64,000 nt of DNA from Bradyrhizobium sp. U87765 SZCCT0048 (GTDB taxonomy: Bacteria > Pseudomonadota > Alphaproteobacteria > Rhizobiales > Xanthobacteraceae), in contig NZ_JAFCMM010000002.1 of NCBI RefSeq assembly GCF_018131225.1, positions 1,054,001 through 1,118,000 of the forward strand, written 5' to 3'. Shown one piece after another: positions 44,685-53,568 of the stretch; the first letter of the stretch is position 1, and the number at the start of each line of letters is the position of its first letter. Both the position numbers and the translations under genes were made by a program. The notes beneath the pieces are model-generated. The model ran no database searches. It had not been told where the DNA came from and saw only the letters and a list, made by a program, of their open reading frames with translations.

Positions 44685-47669
44685 ATGTCCAAAATGCCCA
44701 GCACCGCCGCCGCGCCCGTATCCGCACCTGCCCTGAAAAAGGGCGATCATCTGTTCCTGGTGGACGGGTCGTCCTACATCTTCCGCGCCTATCACGCGCT
44801 GCCGCCGCTCAACCGCAAGTCCGACGGGCTGCAGGTCAATGCGGTGCTCGGCTTCTGCAACATGCTGTGGAAGCTGTTGCGCGACATGCCGAAGGACAAC
44901 CAGCCGACGCATCTGGCCATCGTGTTCGACAAGTCGGAAATCACGTTCCGCAACACGCTCTATCCCGACTACAAGGCGCACCGCCCGCCGGCGCCCGAAG
45001 ATCTGATCCCGCAGTTCGCCCTGATCCGCGAGGCGGTGAAGGCGTTCGAGCTGCCATGCCTGGAACAGGGCGGCTTCGAGGCCGACGACCTGATCGCGAC
45101 CTATGCCCGCGAGGCCGACCAGCGCGGCGCCACCGTCACCATCGTATCGTCGGACAAGGACCTGATGCAGCTCGTGACCGAGCGCGTCGTGATGTACGAC
45201 ACCATGAAGGACCGCCGCATCGGCATCGCCGAGGTCATCGAGAAGTTCGGCGTGCCGCCGGACAAGGTGGTCGACGTGCAGGCGCTGGCCGGCGACTCCG
45301 TCGACAACGTGCCTGGCGTCCCCGGCATCGGCATCAAGACCGCGGCACAGCTGATCACCGAATATGGCGATCTCGAAACGCTGCTGACGCGCGCCGGGGA
45401 GATCAAGCAGCCCAAGCGCCGCGAAGCGCTGCTGGAGAACGCCGACAAGGCGCGCATCTCGCGCAAGCTGGTGCTGCTCGACGACCGCGTGGCACTGGAC
45501 GTGCCGCTCGACGAGCTCGCCGTGCACGAGCCCGACGCACGGCGGTTGATCGCCTTCCTCAAGGCGATGGAGTTCACCACCCTCACCAAGCGCGTCGCCG
45601 ACTATTCCGAGGTCAACGCGGCGGAGGTCTCCGCTGACGGCGGCCTCAAGAGCGCATCGGTGCCGGCCGCCATGGACGCCGCGCCGATGCTGCCGCTGGA
45701 TGGCGGCGGCAGGCCCGCGGCTGCGGCCGCTCCTTCCGCGGCCCGGGCGGCCGCCGGCGCGCTGACGCCGCAGGCACACGCCGCCGCCCGAGCCGATGCC
45801 GGCGCGGGCAGCAAGTTCGACGCCAAGGCCTACGCGTCGGTGCGCACGATCGCGGACCTGAAAACCTGGGTCGCCCGCGCCAAGGATCTCGGCCACGTCG
45901 CCGTCGATACCGAGACCACCAGCCTCGATCCGATGCAGGCGGAGCTGTGCGGCTTCTCGCTCGCGCTCGGCCCGGGTGATGCCTGCTACGTGCCGCTGAT
46001 TCATCAGCAGGGCGGCGAAGGCGCCGGCCTGTTCGCCGGCGGCCTCGCGCCCGACCAGATCAAGTCGGCCGACGCGCTGGCGGTGATCAAGCCGCTGCTC
46101 GAAGATCCCGGCGTGCTGAAGATCGGCCAGAACCTCAAATTCGACGCGCTGGTGTTCCTGCAGCACGGCATCGCCATCGCTCCGATCGACGATACCATGC
46201 TGATGTCCTACGTGCTCGACGCCGGCCGCGGCGCGCATGGCATGGACCCGCTGTCGGAGAAATGGCTGGGACATTCACCGATCGCCTTCACCGACGTCGC
46301 CGGCTCCGGCAAGAACCAGGTGACGTTCGACCAGGTGCCGATCGACAAGGCCACCGAATACGCTGCCGAGGACGCCGACGTCACGCTGAGGCTGTGGGAC
46401 GTGCTCAAACCGCGGCTGATCGCCGAGCGCATGAACACTGTCTACGAAACGCTGGAGCGGCCGATGGCGACCGTGCTCGCGCGCATGGAGCGGCGCGGCA
46501 TCTCCATCGACCGCCAGGAGCTGGCGCGGCTGTCCGGCGACTTCGCCCAGACTGCGGCCCGCCTCGAGGCCGAGATCCAGGAGATGGCCGGCGAGCCGAT
46601 CAATCCCGGCAGCCCCAAGCAGCTCGGCGACGTGCTGTTCGGCAAGATGGGGCTGCCCGGCGGCACCAGGACCAAGACCGGTGCGTGGTCGACCTCCGCC
46701 TCGATCCTCGACGATCTCGCCGAGCAGGGCCACGAATTCCCCAGGAAGATCCTGGAATGGCGCCAGGTCACCAAGCTGAAGTCGACCTATACCGACCTGC
46801 TGCCGACCTTCGTGCATCCGCAGACCAACCGTATCCACACCTCCTATTCACTGGCCTCCACCACCACCGGGCGGCTGTCGTCGTCGGAGCCGAACCTGCA
46901 GAACATCCCGGTGCGCACCGAGGATGGCCGCAAGATCCGCCGCGCCTTCATCTCGGCACCCGGCCACAAGCTGGTGTCGGCGGACTATTCGCAGATCGAG
47001 CTGCGGTTGCTCGCCGAAATCGCCGAGATTCCCTCGCTCAGGCAGGCGTTCCAGGACGGACTCGACATTCACGCCATGACGGCATCCGAAATGTTCGGGG
47101 TGCCGATCAAGGACATGCCGTCGGAGGTGCGCCGCCGCGCCAAGGCGATCAACTTCGGCATCATCTACGGCATCTCGGCATTCGGCCTCGCCAACCAGCT
47201 CGGCATTCCGCGCGAGGAGGCATCGAGCTACATCAAGAAGTACTTCGAGCGCTTCCCGGGCATCCGCGCCTACATGGACCAGACCCGCGACTTCTGCCGC
47301 GAGCACGGCTATGTGGTGACGCTGTTCGGCCGCAAGTGCCACTACCCCGACATCCGCTCGCCCAACCCCTCGCACCGCGCCTTCAACGAGCGCGCCGCGA
47401 TCAACGCCCGCCTGCAGGGCTCGGCCGCGGACATCATCCGCCGCGCCATGATCCGCATGGAGGGCGTGTTGGCCGCGAAGAAATTGTCGGCGCAGATGCT
47501 GCTGCAGGTGCACGACGAACTGATCTTCGAGGTGCCGGACGACGAGGTCGAGAAGACCCTGCCCGTGGTGCAGCAGGTGATGCAGGATGCGCCGTTCCCG
47601 GCCGTGGTGATGACCGTGCCGCTGCATGTCGACGCCCGCGCCGCCCACAATTGGGACGAGGCACATTAG
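44685..47669 (+). CDS. polA: DNA polymerase I
   Basis: Repair and Okazaki-fragment polymerase of 994 residues with all three domains. The 5' nuclease begins LFLVDGSSYIFRAYHALPP and has GVPGIGIKTAAQL. An alanine-rich linker (about 320-370) precedes the 3'-5' exonuclease with the intact metal pair D408 and E410 in VAVDTETTSL. The polymerase domain has D767 in VSADYSQIELRLLAEIA and D944-E945 in QVHDELIFEV. Thus proofreading should be active, unlike in some bacterial Pol I proteins. The start at 44685 avoids overlap with the LysR gene. A LysE-type gene follows after 22 bases. Confidence 0.97.
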   Translation: MSKMPSTAAAPVSAPALKKGDHLFLVDGSSYIFRAYHALPPLNRKSDGLQVNAVLGFCNMLWKLLRDMPKDNQPTHLAIVFDKSEITFRNTLYPDYKAHRPPAPEDLIPQFALIREAVKAFELPCLEQGGFEADDLIATYAREADQRGATVTIVSSDKDLMQLVTERVVMYDTMKDRRIGIAEVIEKFGVPPDKVVDVQALAGDSVDNVPGVPGIGIKTAAQLITEYGDLETLLTRAGEIKQPKRREALLENADKARISRKLVLLDDRVALDVPLDELAVHEPDARRLIAFLKAMEFTTLTKRVADYSEVNAAEVSADGGLKSASVPAAMDAAPMLPLDGGGRPAAAAAPSAARAAAGALTPQAHAAARADAGAGSKFDAKAYASVRTIADLKTWVARAKDLGHVAVDTETTSLDPMQAELCGFSLALGPGDACYVPLIHQQGGEGAGLFAGGLAPDQIKSADALAVIKPLLEDPGVLKIGQNLKFDALVFLQHGIAIAPIDDTMLMSYVLDAGRGAHGMDPLSEKWLGHSPIAFTDVAGSGKNQVTFDQVPIDKATEYAAEDADVTLRLWDVLKPRLIAERMNTVYETLERPMATVLARMERRGISIDRQELARLSGDFAQTAARLEAEIQEMAGEPINPGSPKQLGDVLFGKMGLPGGTRTKTGAWSTSASILDDLAEQGHEFPRKILEWRQVTKLKSTYTDLLPTFVHPQTNRIHTSYSLASTTTGRLSSSEPNLQNIPVRTEDGRKIRRAFISAPGHKLVSADYSQIELRLLAEIAEIPSLRQAFQDGLDIHAMTASEMFGVPIKDMPSEVRRRAKAINFGIIYGISAFGLANQLGIPREEASSYIKKYFERFPGIRAYMDQTRDFCREHGYVVTLFGRKCHYPDIRSPNPSHRAFNERAAINARLQGSAADIIRRAMIRMEGVLAAKKLSAQMLLQVHDELIFEVPDDEVEKTLPVVQQVMQDAPFPAVVMTVPLHVDARAAHNWDEAH

Positions 47670-47691
47670 CGCGACCATCATCGACGCTGCC

Positions 47692-48312
47692 ATGCTCGGC
47701 AGCTGGGCTGCGTTCGCGCTGACGTCGCTGGTCATCGAGATCACGCCGGGGCCGAACATGGCCTACCTCGCCGCACTGTCGCTTTCGAACGGCGTGCGGG
47801 TGGGCCTCACCGCGGTCGCCGGCATCGCGCTCGGGCTCTCGGTCTATGGAATCGCCGCAGCACTGGGCCTCGCGGCACTGATCGACGGCACACCTCTGCT
47901 CTACGAAGCGCTGCGCTGGGCCGGCGTGATCTATCTGCTCTGGCTTGCGTGGGATGGCTGGCGCAGTGAGGCCGAGACCAGCGCGACCGCCACCGACGAT
48001 CGGATACGACCCGCCGTCGCGTTTCGGCGCGGCCTCGTGACCAACCTGCTCAACCCGAAAGCCGCAGTCTTCTACATTGCGATCCTGCCGGACTTCGTCC
48101 GCATCAATCTCGGCGCGGTCAGGATGCAGACGCTGGTGCTCTCGGCGATCTATGTCGGCGTCGCCGCCATCGTCCATCTGTCGATCGTGCTGTTGGCCGG
48201 CGCCTTGCAACACCGAATCGACACCGCCGATAAACGTCGCACCGTCCGGCGCATCCTCGCGCTGCTCCTGGTCGGCATCGCCGTGTGGTTCGCCGTCAGC
48301 ACCCAGCGTTAG
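47692..48312 (+). CDS. LysE-family exporter (copy 1)
   Basis: Inner-membrane exporter of about 206 residues with six predicted spans. The family motif EITPGPNMAYLAALSLSNG near residue 18 is clear, followed by GVIYLLWLAWDGWRS and FRRGLVTNLLNPKAAVFYI. The family exports amino acids such as lysine, threonine or homoserine lactone; the substrate is not predictable. The frame is open back into the polA end, so I start at the ATG 47692 beyond the polA stop. A second family member follows in the same direction. Confidence 0.88.
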   Translation: MLGSWAAFALTSLVIEITPGPNMAYLAALSLSNGVRVGLTAVAGIALGLSVYGIAAALGLAALIDGTPLLYEALRWAGVIYLLWLAWDGWRSEAETSATATDDRIRPAVAFRRGLVTNLLNPKAAVFYIAILPDFVRINLGAVRMQTLVLSAIYVGVAAIVHLSIVLLAGALQHRIDTADKRRTVRRILALLLVGIAVWFAVSTQR

Positions 48313-48503
48313 GACGAGCAGAGGGAACCACCCCTTCAAGACAAAACGGTGATCCGGCGGAGATCGATGCAATTGCACCGAGCCCGTGGCGGTCGCGATG
48401 CAATTGGGCCCGCACCATGCAGGCCAGCCTTTCCTTCACACGCCTACTGCGGCGACGGGCGATGAGGTAGCCTTTGAACGTCGCTCCTGCCGGATTCATC
48501 ACC

Positions 48504-49136
48504 ATGCCCTCCTCCACGTCGCTGCTTGCCTTCACGCTGGTCGCGTTCGCGATGGTGCTGACGCCGGGCCCCAACATGATCTACCTGCTGTCGCGCTCGA
48601 TCACGCAAGGGCCGATGGCCGGCCTCGTCTCGCTCGGCGGCGTCGCGCTCGGCTTCGTGGTGTACATGCTGTCGGCCGCGTTCGGCATCACCGCATTCAT
48701 GATGGCGGTGCCTTACGCCTACGACGCACTGCGCTTCGCGGGCGCCGCATATCTGCTGTGGATGGCGTGGCAGGCGCTGAAGCCGAACGGGCGCTCGCCG
48801 CTGGAGGTGAAGACGCTCAGCATCGACAGCCCTCGGCGGTTGTTCACGATGGGCTTCCTCACCAGTCTGCTCAATCCGAAGATCGCGATGCTGTATCTCG
48901 CGCTGTTGCCGCAGTTCATCGATCCGGCGCATGGCGTGCTCGGCCAGTCGGTCGTGCTCGGCATGATCCAGATTGTCGTGAGCGTCAGCGTCAATGCGCT
49001 GATCTCGCTGACCGCCGGCTCGATCGCGCTGTTCTTCCGGACGCGCCCGACCTGGCTGAAGCTGCAGCGCTGGCTGATGGGCACCGTGCTCGCCGGGCTC
49101 GCGCTGCGGATGGCCCTGGAGGCGCGGCGGGCCTGA
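48504..49136 (+). CDS. LysE-family exporter (copy 2)
   Basis: A second six-span exporter of 210 residues beginning MPSSTSLLAFTLVAFAMVLTPGPNM, with FAGAAYLLWMAWQALKPNG and GFLTSLLNPKIAMLYLALLPQF. It shares the architecture of copy 1, but identity is only moderate, so the two probably differ in substrate. A TTG at 48474 (GAGGT upstream) would add ten residues; the ATG matches family starts better. The 191 bases between the two copies contain no gene. Confidence 0.88.
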   Translation: MPSSTSLLAFTLVAFAMVLTPGPNMIYLLSRSITQGPMAGLVSLGGVALGFVVYMLSAAFGITAFMMAVPYAYDALRFAGAAYLLWMAWQALKPNGRSPLEVKTLSIDSPRRLFTMGFLTSLLNPKIAMLYLALLPQFIDPAHGVLGQSVVLGMIQIVVSVSVNALISLTAGSIALFFRTRPTWLKLQRWLMGTVLAGLALRMALEARRA

Positions 49137-49254
49137 CTTCCTGCCATATCCAGACCATATGACGATTGCCTGATCCATATATTGGACACACTCCGCGCTG
49201 TGCTTTACGCCCGTCGATGAGCCGTCCGGCCCCCGCCGGACGCGGAGCCAGCCC

Positions 49255-49824
49255 ATGGACACCGCCGCCGAGATCCCGATGGCCGACCCCCGCGAGCCGC
49301 CGACCGTCGGCGCGCTGTTCAGCGGTTTCCTGATCCTCGGACTGACCGGCTTCGGCGGCGTGCTGCCGCTGGCGCGGCGCATGATCGTCGAGGACCGCCG
49401 CTGGCTGACCGGCGCCGAGTTCACCGAGCTGCTCGGCCTCTGCCAGTTCCTGCCTGGCGGCAACATCATCAACCTTTCGGTGGCCATCGGCCTGCATTTT
49501 CGCGGCATCGCCGGCGCGCTGGCCTCGCTGATCGGACTGATCGCCGCCCCGACCGCGATCGTGGTGCTGCTCGGCTTCGTCTACGACCGCTTCCAGGGCG
49601 ATCCCCATGTCCAGCACCTGTTCGCCGGGCTGGCGGCGGCCGCGGCCGGCCTGCTGGTGGCAATGGCGGCGAAGATCGCCTGGCCGATCCGCCGCCGTCC
49701 CGTCGCCATCGTGATCGCGCTGGCGTGCTTCATCGCCATCGGCTGGCTGCGCTGGCCGCTGCTGCCGACCATGCTGGGGCTGGCGACGCTGAGCATCCTC
49801 GCGACCTGGAGGCTGGAGCGATGA
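49255..49824 (+). CDS. Chromate transporter, first half (short-chain ChrA)
   Basis: Inner-membrane protein of 189 residues corresponding to one chromate-transporter domain: FLILGLTGFGGVLPLARRMIVEDRRWLTGAEFTE, then GLCQFLPGGNIINLSVAIG. Full ChrA proteins have two such domains fused; here the two halves are separate genes with a 4-base overlap. Family members export chromate, sometimes sulfate. The AT-rich 118-base upstream gap probably has the promoter. Confidence 0.88.
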   Translation: MDTAAEIPMADPREPPTVGALFSGFLILGLTGFGGVLPLARRMIVEDRRWLTGAEFTELLGLCQFLPGGNIINLSVAIGLHFRGIAGALASLIGLIAAPTAIVVLLGFVYDRFQGDPHVQHLFAGLAAAAAGLLVAMAAKIAWPIRRRPVAIVIALACFIAIGWLRWPLLPTMLGLATLSILATWRLER

Positions 49825-50351
49825 CATCGGTCCTGATCGCCCTCGCGATCATCTTCACCCAGCTGTCGCTGCTGGCGTTCGGCGGCGGCAACACCATCCT
49901 GCCGGAGATGCAGCGCCAGGTGGTCGACGTCCATCACTGGATGACCGCCCGCGACTTCACCGCGATGTTCGCCCTCGCCCAGGCGGCCCCGGGCCCCAAC
50001 ATGATGGTGGTGCCTCTGGTCGGCTGGCATGTCGCGGGCTGGCAGGGGCTGCTGGTGACCTCGGTGGCGAAGTTCGGCCCGAGTTCCGTCCTCACCGGCA
50101 TCGTGATGCGGCTGTGGCAGCGCTTCAAGGATCACCCCTGGCGGCGCATCATCCAGGCCGCCCTGGTGCCGATGACCGTGGGCCTGGTCGCCGCCAGCGC
50201 CATGCTGATCGCCGAGGCCTCCGACCATGAGTGGATCCTGGTCGCGATCACCGCGGGCTGCGCTCTGGCCACCCTCACCACCCGCATCCACCCGCTCTGG
50301 TTGCTGGCGGCCGGTGCCCTGATCGGCTGGAGCGGGATCGGGCTGCCCTGA
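49821..50351 (+). CDS. Chromate transporter, second half (short-chain ChrA)
   Basis: A 176-residue partner of the preceding gene, beginning MTSVLIALAIIFTQLSLLAFGGGNTILPEMQRQ, with the motif ALAQAAPGPNMMVVPLVGWHVAG typical of the family. The ATG overlaps the stop of the first half (ATGA), suggesting translational coupling and equal amounts for a heterodimeric transporter. The opposite topology of the two halves is known for paired short ChrA proteins. Confidence 0.88.
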   Translation: MTSVLIALAIIFTQLSLLAFGGGNTILPEMQRQVVDVHHWMTARDFTAMFALAQAAPGPNMMVVPLVGWHVAGWQGLLVTSVAKFGPSSVLTGIVMRLWQRFKDHPWRRIIQAALVPMTVGLVAASAMLIAEASDHEWILVAITAGCALATLTTRIHPLWLLAAGALIGWSGIGLP

Positions 50352-50466
50352 CGCCCCTTCTGGAAGCGGCACGGACGGTTCAGGCCTGTTGAGGGGTGGA
50401 CACGGCACTGGCATTGCCGGCCGGGCCCCGCTAAAACTCGCCAAATTCCCGAGCCCGAGAGTGTCC

Positions 50467-51030
50467 GTGTCCAAATCCGCCGCCCGCGCCCGCCTCGCCG
50501 ACATCATCGCCAAGCGCTCCTTCGGGCGCGGCGAGATCACCCTGGCATCGGGCCGCAAGAGCGATTTCTACTTCAACCTCAAGCCGACCATGCTGCACCC
50601 CGAGGGCGCCTCGCTGCTCGCGGAGCTGACCTACGAGGCCCTCAAGGACGACAACCTGGATTATGTCGGCGGCCTCGAGATGGGCGCGGTGCCGCTCGCC
50701 GGCGCCATCGCCCAGCTGTCGTGGATCAAGGGTCACCCGATCGCCGCCTTCTTCGTCCGCAAGAAGCCGAAGGAACATGGCGCACGGCTTGCGGTCGAAG
50801 GCCTCGCCAAGGGCGAGACGCTGGAGGGCAAGCGCGTGGTGATCGTCGAGGACGTCACCACCACCGGCGGCTCCGCCATCAAGGCGGTGGACGCGGTGCG
50901 CGACGCCGGCGGCGAGATCGCGCTGGTGTTGACCATGGTGGACCGCGAGGAAGGCGCCACCGAGAATTTCCGTGACGCCGGCATCCCGTTCCGCTCGCTC
51001 TACAAGGCCAGCGAGTTCCTCAAGCCGTAG
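50467..51030 (+). CDS. pyrE: Orotate phosphoribosyltransferase
   Basis: Fifth step of de novo pyrimidine synthesis, orotate plus PRPP to OMP. About 187 residues. The PRPP-binding motif is VVIVEDVTTTGGSAIKAVDAV near residue 120, with RKKPKEHG as the flexible loop. Starts are GTG codons at 50461 or 50467; GAGAG lies 5 bases before the latter, giving MSKSAARARLADII. A hairpin follows the stop. Confidence 0.94.
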   Translation: MSKSAARARLADIIAKRSFGRGEITLASGRKSDFYFNLKPTMLHPEGASLLAELTYEALKDDNLDYVGGLEMGAVPLAGAIAQLSWIKGHPIAAFFVRKKPKEHGARLAVEGLAKGETLEGKRVVIVEDVTTTGGSAIKAVDAVRDAGGEIALVLTMVDREEGATENFRDAGIPFRSLYKASEFLKP

Positions 51031-51033
51031 GCT

Positions 51034-51056
51034 GCGGCGGCAGGCCGCGCCGCCGC
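51034..51056 (+). terminator. Hairpin after pyrE
   Basis: GCGGCGGC (51034-51041) and GCCGCCGC (51049-51056) form a perfect 8-bp stem with a 7-base loop, 3 bases after the pyrE stop. No T-run follows, so it may be a weak terminator. Confidence 0.4.
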
Positions 51057-51137
51057 CCTGCCCCCGCCACCGTCCCGCCTTTGCGATCCCCTTGCCCGGA
51101 TGCTAGGCCAGCCTCCTGTTCATCACGAGGTCCGGTC

Positions 51138-52541
51138 ATGGTGTCACGGCTGCTCGCCGTTGCGGTGTTATTCCTGCTGACGTCGTCGGCCGCGCTCGCC
51201 GCGCCGCATGGCGCGTTCGATGGCGCTGAGCTCGGCTGGGCGTGGGCGCTGCCGTTCGTCGGCATCCTGCTGACCATCGCCACCGGCCCGTTGCTGTTCA
51301 CCCGCGTCTGGCACCACCACTACGACAAGCTGGCGCTGGCGTGGGGCGCCGCGACGCTGCTGCCGATCGGCTGGCTGTACGGGCCGCAGATCGCCGGCGC
51401 CGCCTTCGTCCACGCCGCGCTTGGCGAATATCTCAGCTTCATCGTGCTGATCTTCGCCCTCTATGTCGTCGCCGGCGGCATTCTCGTCACCGGCAGCCTG
51501 CGCGGCACGCCGTCGGTCAACACGATCATCCTCACCTTCGGCACCGTGATCGCCAGCGTGGTCGGCACCACCGGCGCGGCGATGATCCTGATCCGGCCGC
51601 TGCTGCGCGCCAACGCGCACCGGCCATCGAACGCCCATGTCGTGGTGTTCTTCATCTTCCTCGTCTGCAACATCGGCGGCGCGCTGTCGCCGCTCGGCGA
51701 CCCGCCGCTGTTCATCGGCTTCCTGCGTGGCGTGTCGTTCTTCTGGACGACCGAGCACCTGTGGCTGCAGACGCTGTGCGTGTCCGCCGCCCTGCTCGCG
51801 GTGTTCGCGGTCATCGACATCGCGTTCGCCCGGCGCGAGCCGGCAGCCGAGAAGGCGCAGCCGATCGCCATCCAGGTCCATGGCCTGATCAATCTCGTGC
51901 TGATCGCACTGATCATCGCCGCCATCCTCGGCTCGGCGATATGGCGGCCGGAGGTGACGTTCGACGTCTACGGCACCCCGGTCGAGCTGCAGAACCTGCT
52001 GCGCGACGCTGCGCTGGTGGTCGTCGCGCTGCTGTCGCTGTGGCTGACCCCTGACGAGCACCGCGAAGCCAACGGCTTCAGCTTCGAGCCGATCCGCGAG
52101 GTCGCGATCCTGTTCGCTGCGATCTTCATTTGCATCATTCCGGTGATGGCGATGTTGCAGGCCGGCGCCGACGGACGGTTCGCGCCGCTGCTCGCCGCCG
52201 TGACCACACCCGGCGGCGAACCGCATAACGTGATGTATTTCTGGCTCACCGGCATGCTGTCCGGCTTCCTCGACAACGCACCGACCTACCTGGTGTTCTT
52301 CGGCCTCGCCGGCGGCGACGCCACGACACTGATGACCACGCTAGCGCCGACGCTCGCCGCCATCTCGATGGGCGCGGTGTACATGGGCGCACTCACCTAC
52401 ATCGGCAACGCGCCGAACTTCATGGTCTACGCCATCGCCAGCGAACGCGGCGTTCACATGCCCGGCTTCTTCGGCTACATGGCCTGGTCGTTCGGGATCC
52501 TGATCCCGCTCTTCATCCTGCTGTCATGGTTGGGCGTCTAG
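51138..52541 (+). CDS. Sodium:proton antiporter-type ion transporter
   Basis: Inner-membrane transporter of 467 residues with 11-13 spans in the ArsB/NhaD/CitMHS superfamily. A signal-like first helix (MVSRLLAVAVLFLLTSSAALAAPHG) precedes GWAWALPFVGILLTIATGPLLF. NIGGALSPLGDPPLFIGFLRGVSFF and SGFLDNAPTYLVFFGLAGGDA match the two intramembrane loops of this family. ACGAGGT lies 7 bases before the ATG at 51138. The substrate (sodium, citrate or another anion) is unclear. Confidence 0.85.
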   Translation: MVSRLLAVAVLFLLTSSAALAAPHGAFDGAELGWAWALPFVGILLTIATGPLLFTRVWHHHYDKLALAWGAATLLPIGWLYGPQIAGAAFVHAALGEYLSFIVLIFALYVVAGGILVTGSLRGTPSVNTIILTFGTVIASVVGTTGAAMILIRPLLRANAHRPSNAHVVVFFIFLVCNIGGALSPLGDPPLFIGFLRGVSFFWTTEHLWLQTLCVSAALLAVFAVIDIAFARREPAAEKAQPIAIQVHGLINLVLIALIIAAILGSAIWRPEVTFDVYGTPVELQNLLRDAALVVVALLSLWLTPDEHREANGFSFEPIREVAILFAAIFICIIPVMAMLQAGADGRFAPLLAAVTTPGGEPHNVMYFWLTGMLSGFLDNAPTYLVFFGLAGGDATTLMTTLAPTLAAISMGAVYMGALTYIGNAPNFMVYAIASERGVHMPGFFGYMAWSFGILIPLFILLSWLGV

Positions 52542-52715
52542 CACGGCGGAGCTGACCTTCACTCCGACGCCGACGCGACTTTGACCGCCGATGCTTACGG
52601 CGATACCGCCCCGCATGACCGATGCCGACCATCGTGCAGCCCGGCGCGCTCACCGCTCGTTTACCATCTTTCGATAAGTTGGCAGCGCCCGGGGCAGGCG
52701 TCTCGCGGCATGGCA

Positions 52716-52754
52716 ATGACGTGGCGTGATGGCCTGGCGTAATGACCTGGCGTG
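52716..52754 (+). repeat. Three tandem 13-bp repeats before the DUF2865 gene
   Basis: Three consecutive copies of ATGACCTGGCGTG-like sequence (52716-52728, 52729-52741, 52742-52754), differing by one to three bases. They end at the ribosome site of the next gene. Each carries an ATG, but none gives a long in-frame product. The rest of the 222-base gap from 52542 shows no gene. Confidence 0.75.
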
Positions 52755-52763
52755 GAGTCGGCG

Positions 52764-53543
52764 GTGTTCGAGAAACCTGACTTTGTGCGCCGCCTGGCGC
52801 TGAGCGCCGCCCTCATGGTCGCCGTCACCACGACGCTCCCGCAGCAGGCGAGCGCCGGCTTCCTCGACTTCCTGTTCGGCGGCAACAGTGCGCCGTCGTC
52901 GCAGAACAGCAGCTTCGATCCGTTCGGTCTCAATCCTGCGCCAGCTCCCGCGCCGGCTGCGGCGCCCCGCGGCGATGCCGGGCGCTATACCGGCTACTGC
53001 GTGCGCAGCTGCGATGGCCGCTATTTCCCGGTGCAGGCCCGCGGCGGGCTGACCCCGGTGCAAATGTGCCAGGCATTCTGCCCGGCCAGCACCACCAAGG
53101 TCTACTACGGCAGCAACATCGATGGCGCGATCGCCGCCACCGGCGAGCGCTATGCCGACAGCGACAACGCCTACGCTTACCGCAAGGCGCTGAAGGCCGA
53201 CTGCACCTGCAACGGCCGCGACCCCGCCGGGCTTGCGCCGGTCGACCTCTCGCTCGACGGTACGCTGCGCCCCGGCGACATCATCGCCACCGCCGACGGC
53301 CTTGTCGCGTATTCCGGGCCGCGCGGCGGCGGCACGGCCGACTTCACACCGGTCGCGAGCTATCCGGGACTGACGGCCGAAGTCCGCGCCAAGCTCGGCG
53401 GAATGAAAGTCGCGCCGGTCAGCGCCGACCTCACCGATCCGGGAACGTCGGCGCCCGCGGACGCCGCGCGCGGCGCTGCCGCTCCGAGCTCCGTGGCACC
53501 GAAGAACGCAGCCTCGAAGCAGAAGCGCGCCAACCTCGACTAG
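52764..53543 (+). CDS. DUF2865 secreted protein
   Basis: Exported protein of about 259 residues and unknown function. The signal sequence (FVRRLALSAALMVAVTTTLPQQASAG) is followed by a proline/alanine linker and the DUF2865 core: YTGYCVRSCDGRYFPVQARGG, QMCQAFCPA, STTKVYYGS and ADCTCNG. Six cysteines in C-x3-C, C-x3-C and C-x-C pairs suggest disulfides in the periplasm. The C-terminal 60 residues are low-complexity with lysines. I prefer the GTG at 52764, with GGAG 6 bases before; a GTG at 52752 is also open. The family is mainly rhizobial. Confidence 0.83.
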   Translation: MFEKPDFVRRLALSAALMVAVTTTLPQQASAGFLDFLFGGNSAPSSQNSSFDPFGLNPAPAPAPAAAPRGDAGRYTGYCVRSCDGRYFPVQARGGLTPVQMCQAFCPASTTKVYYGSNIDGAIAATGERYADSDNAYAYRKALKADCTCNGRDPAGLAPVDLSLDGTLRPGDIIATADGLVAYSGPRGGGTADFTPVASYPGLTAEVRAKLGGMKVAPVSADLTDPGTSAPADAARGAAAPSSVAPKNAASKQKRANLD

Positions 53544-53568
53544 TTGCGACGCGGCTCGCCTCGGCAGA

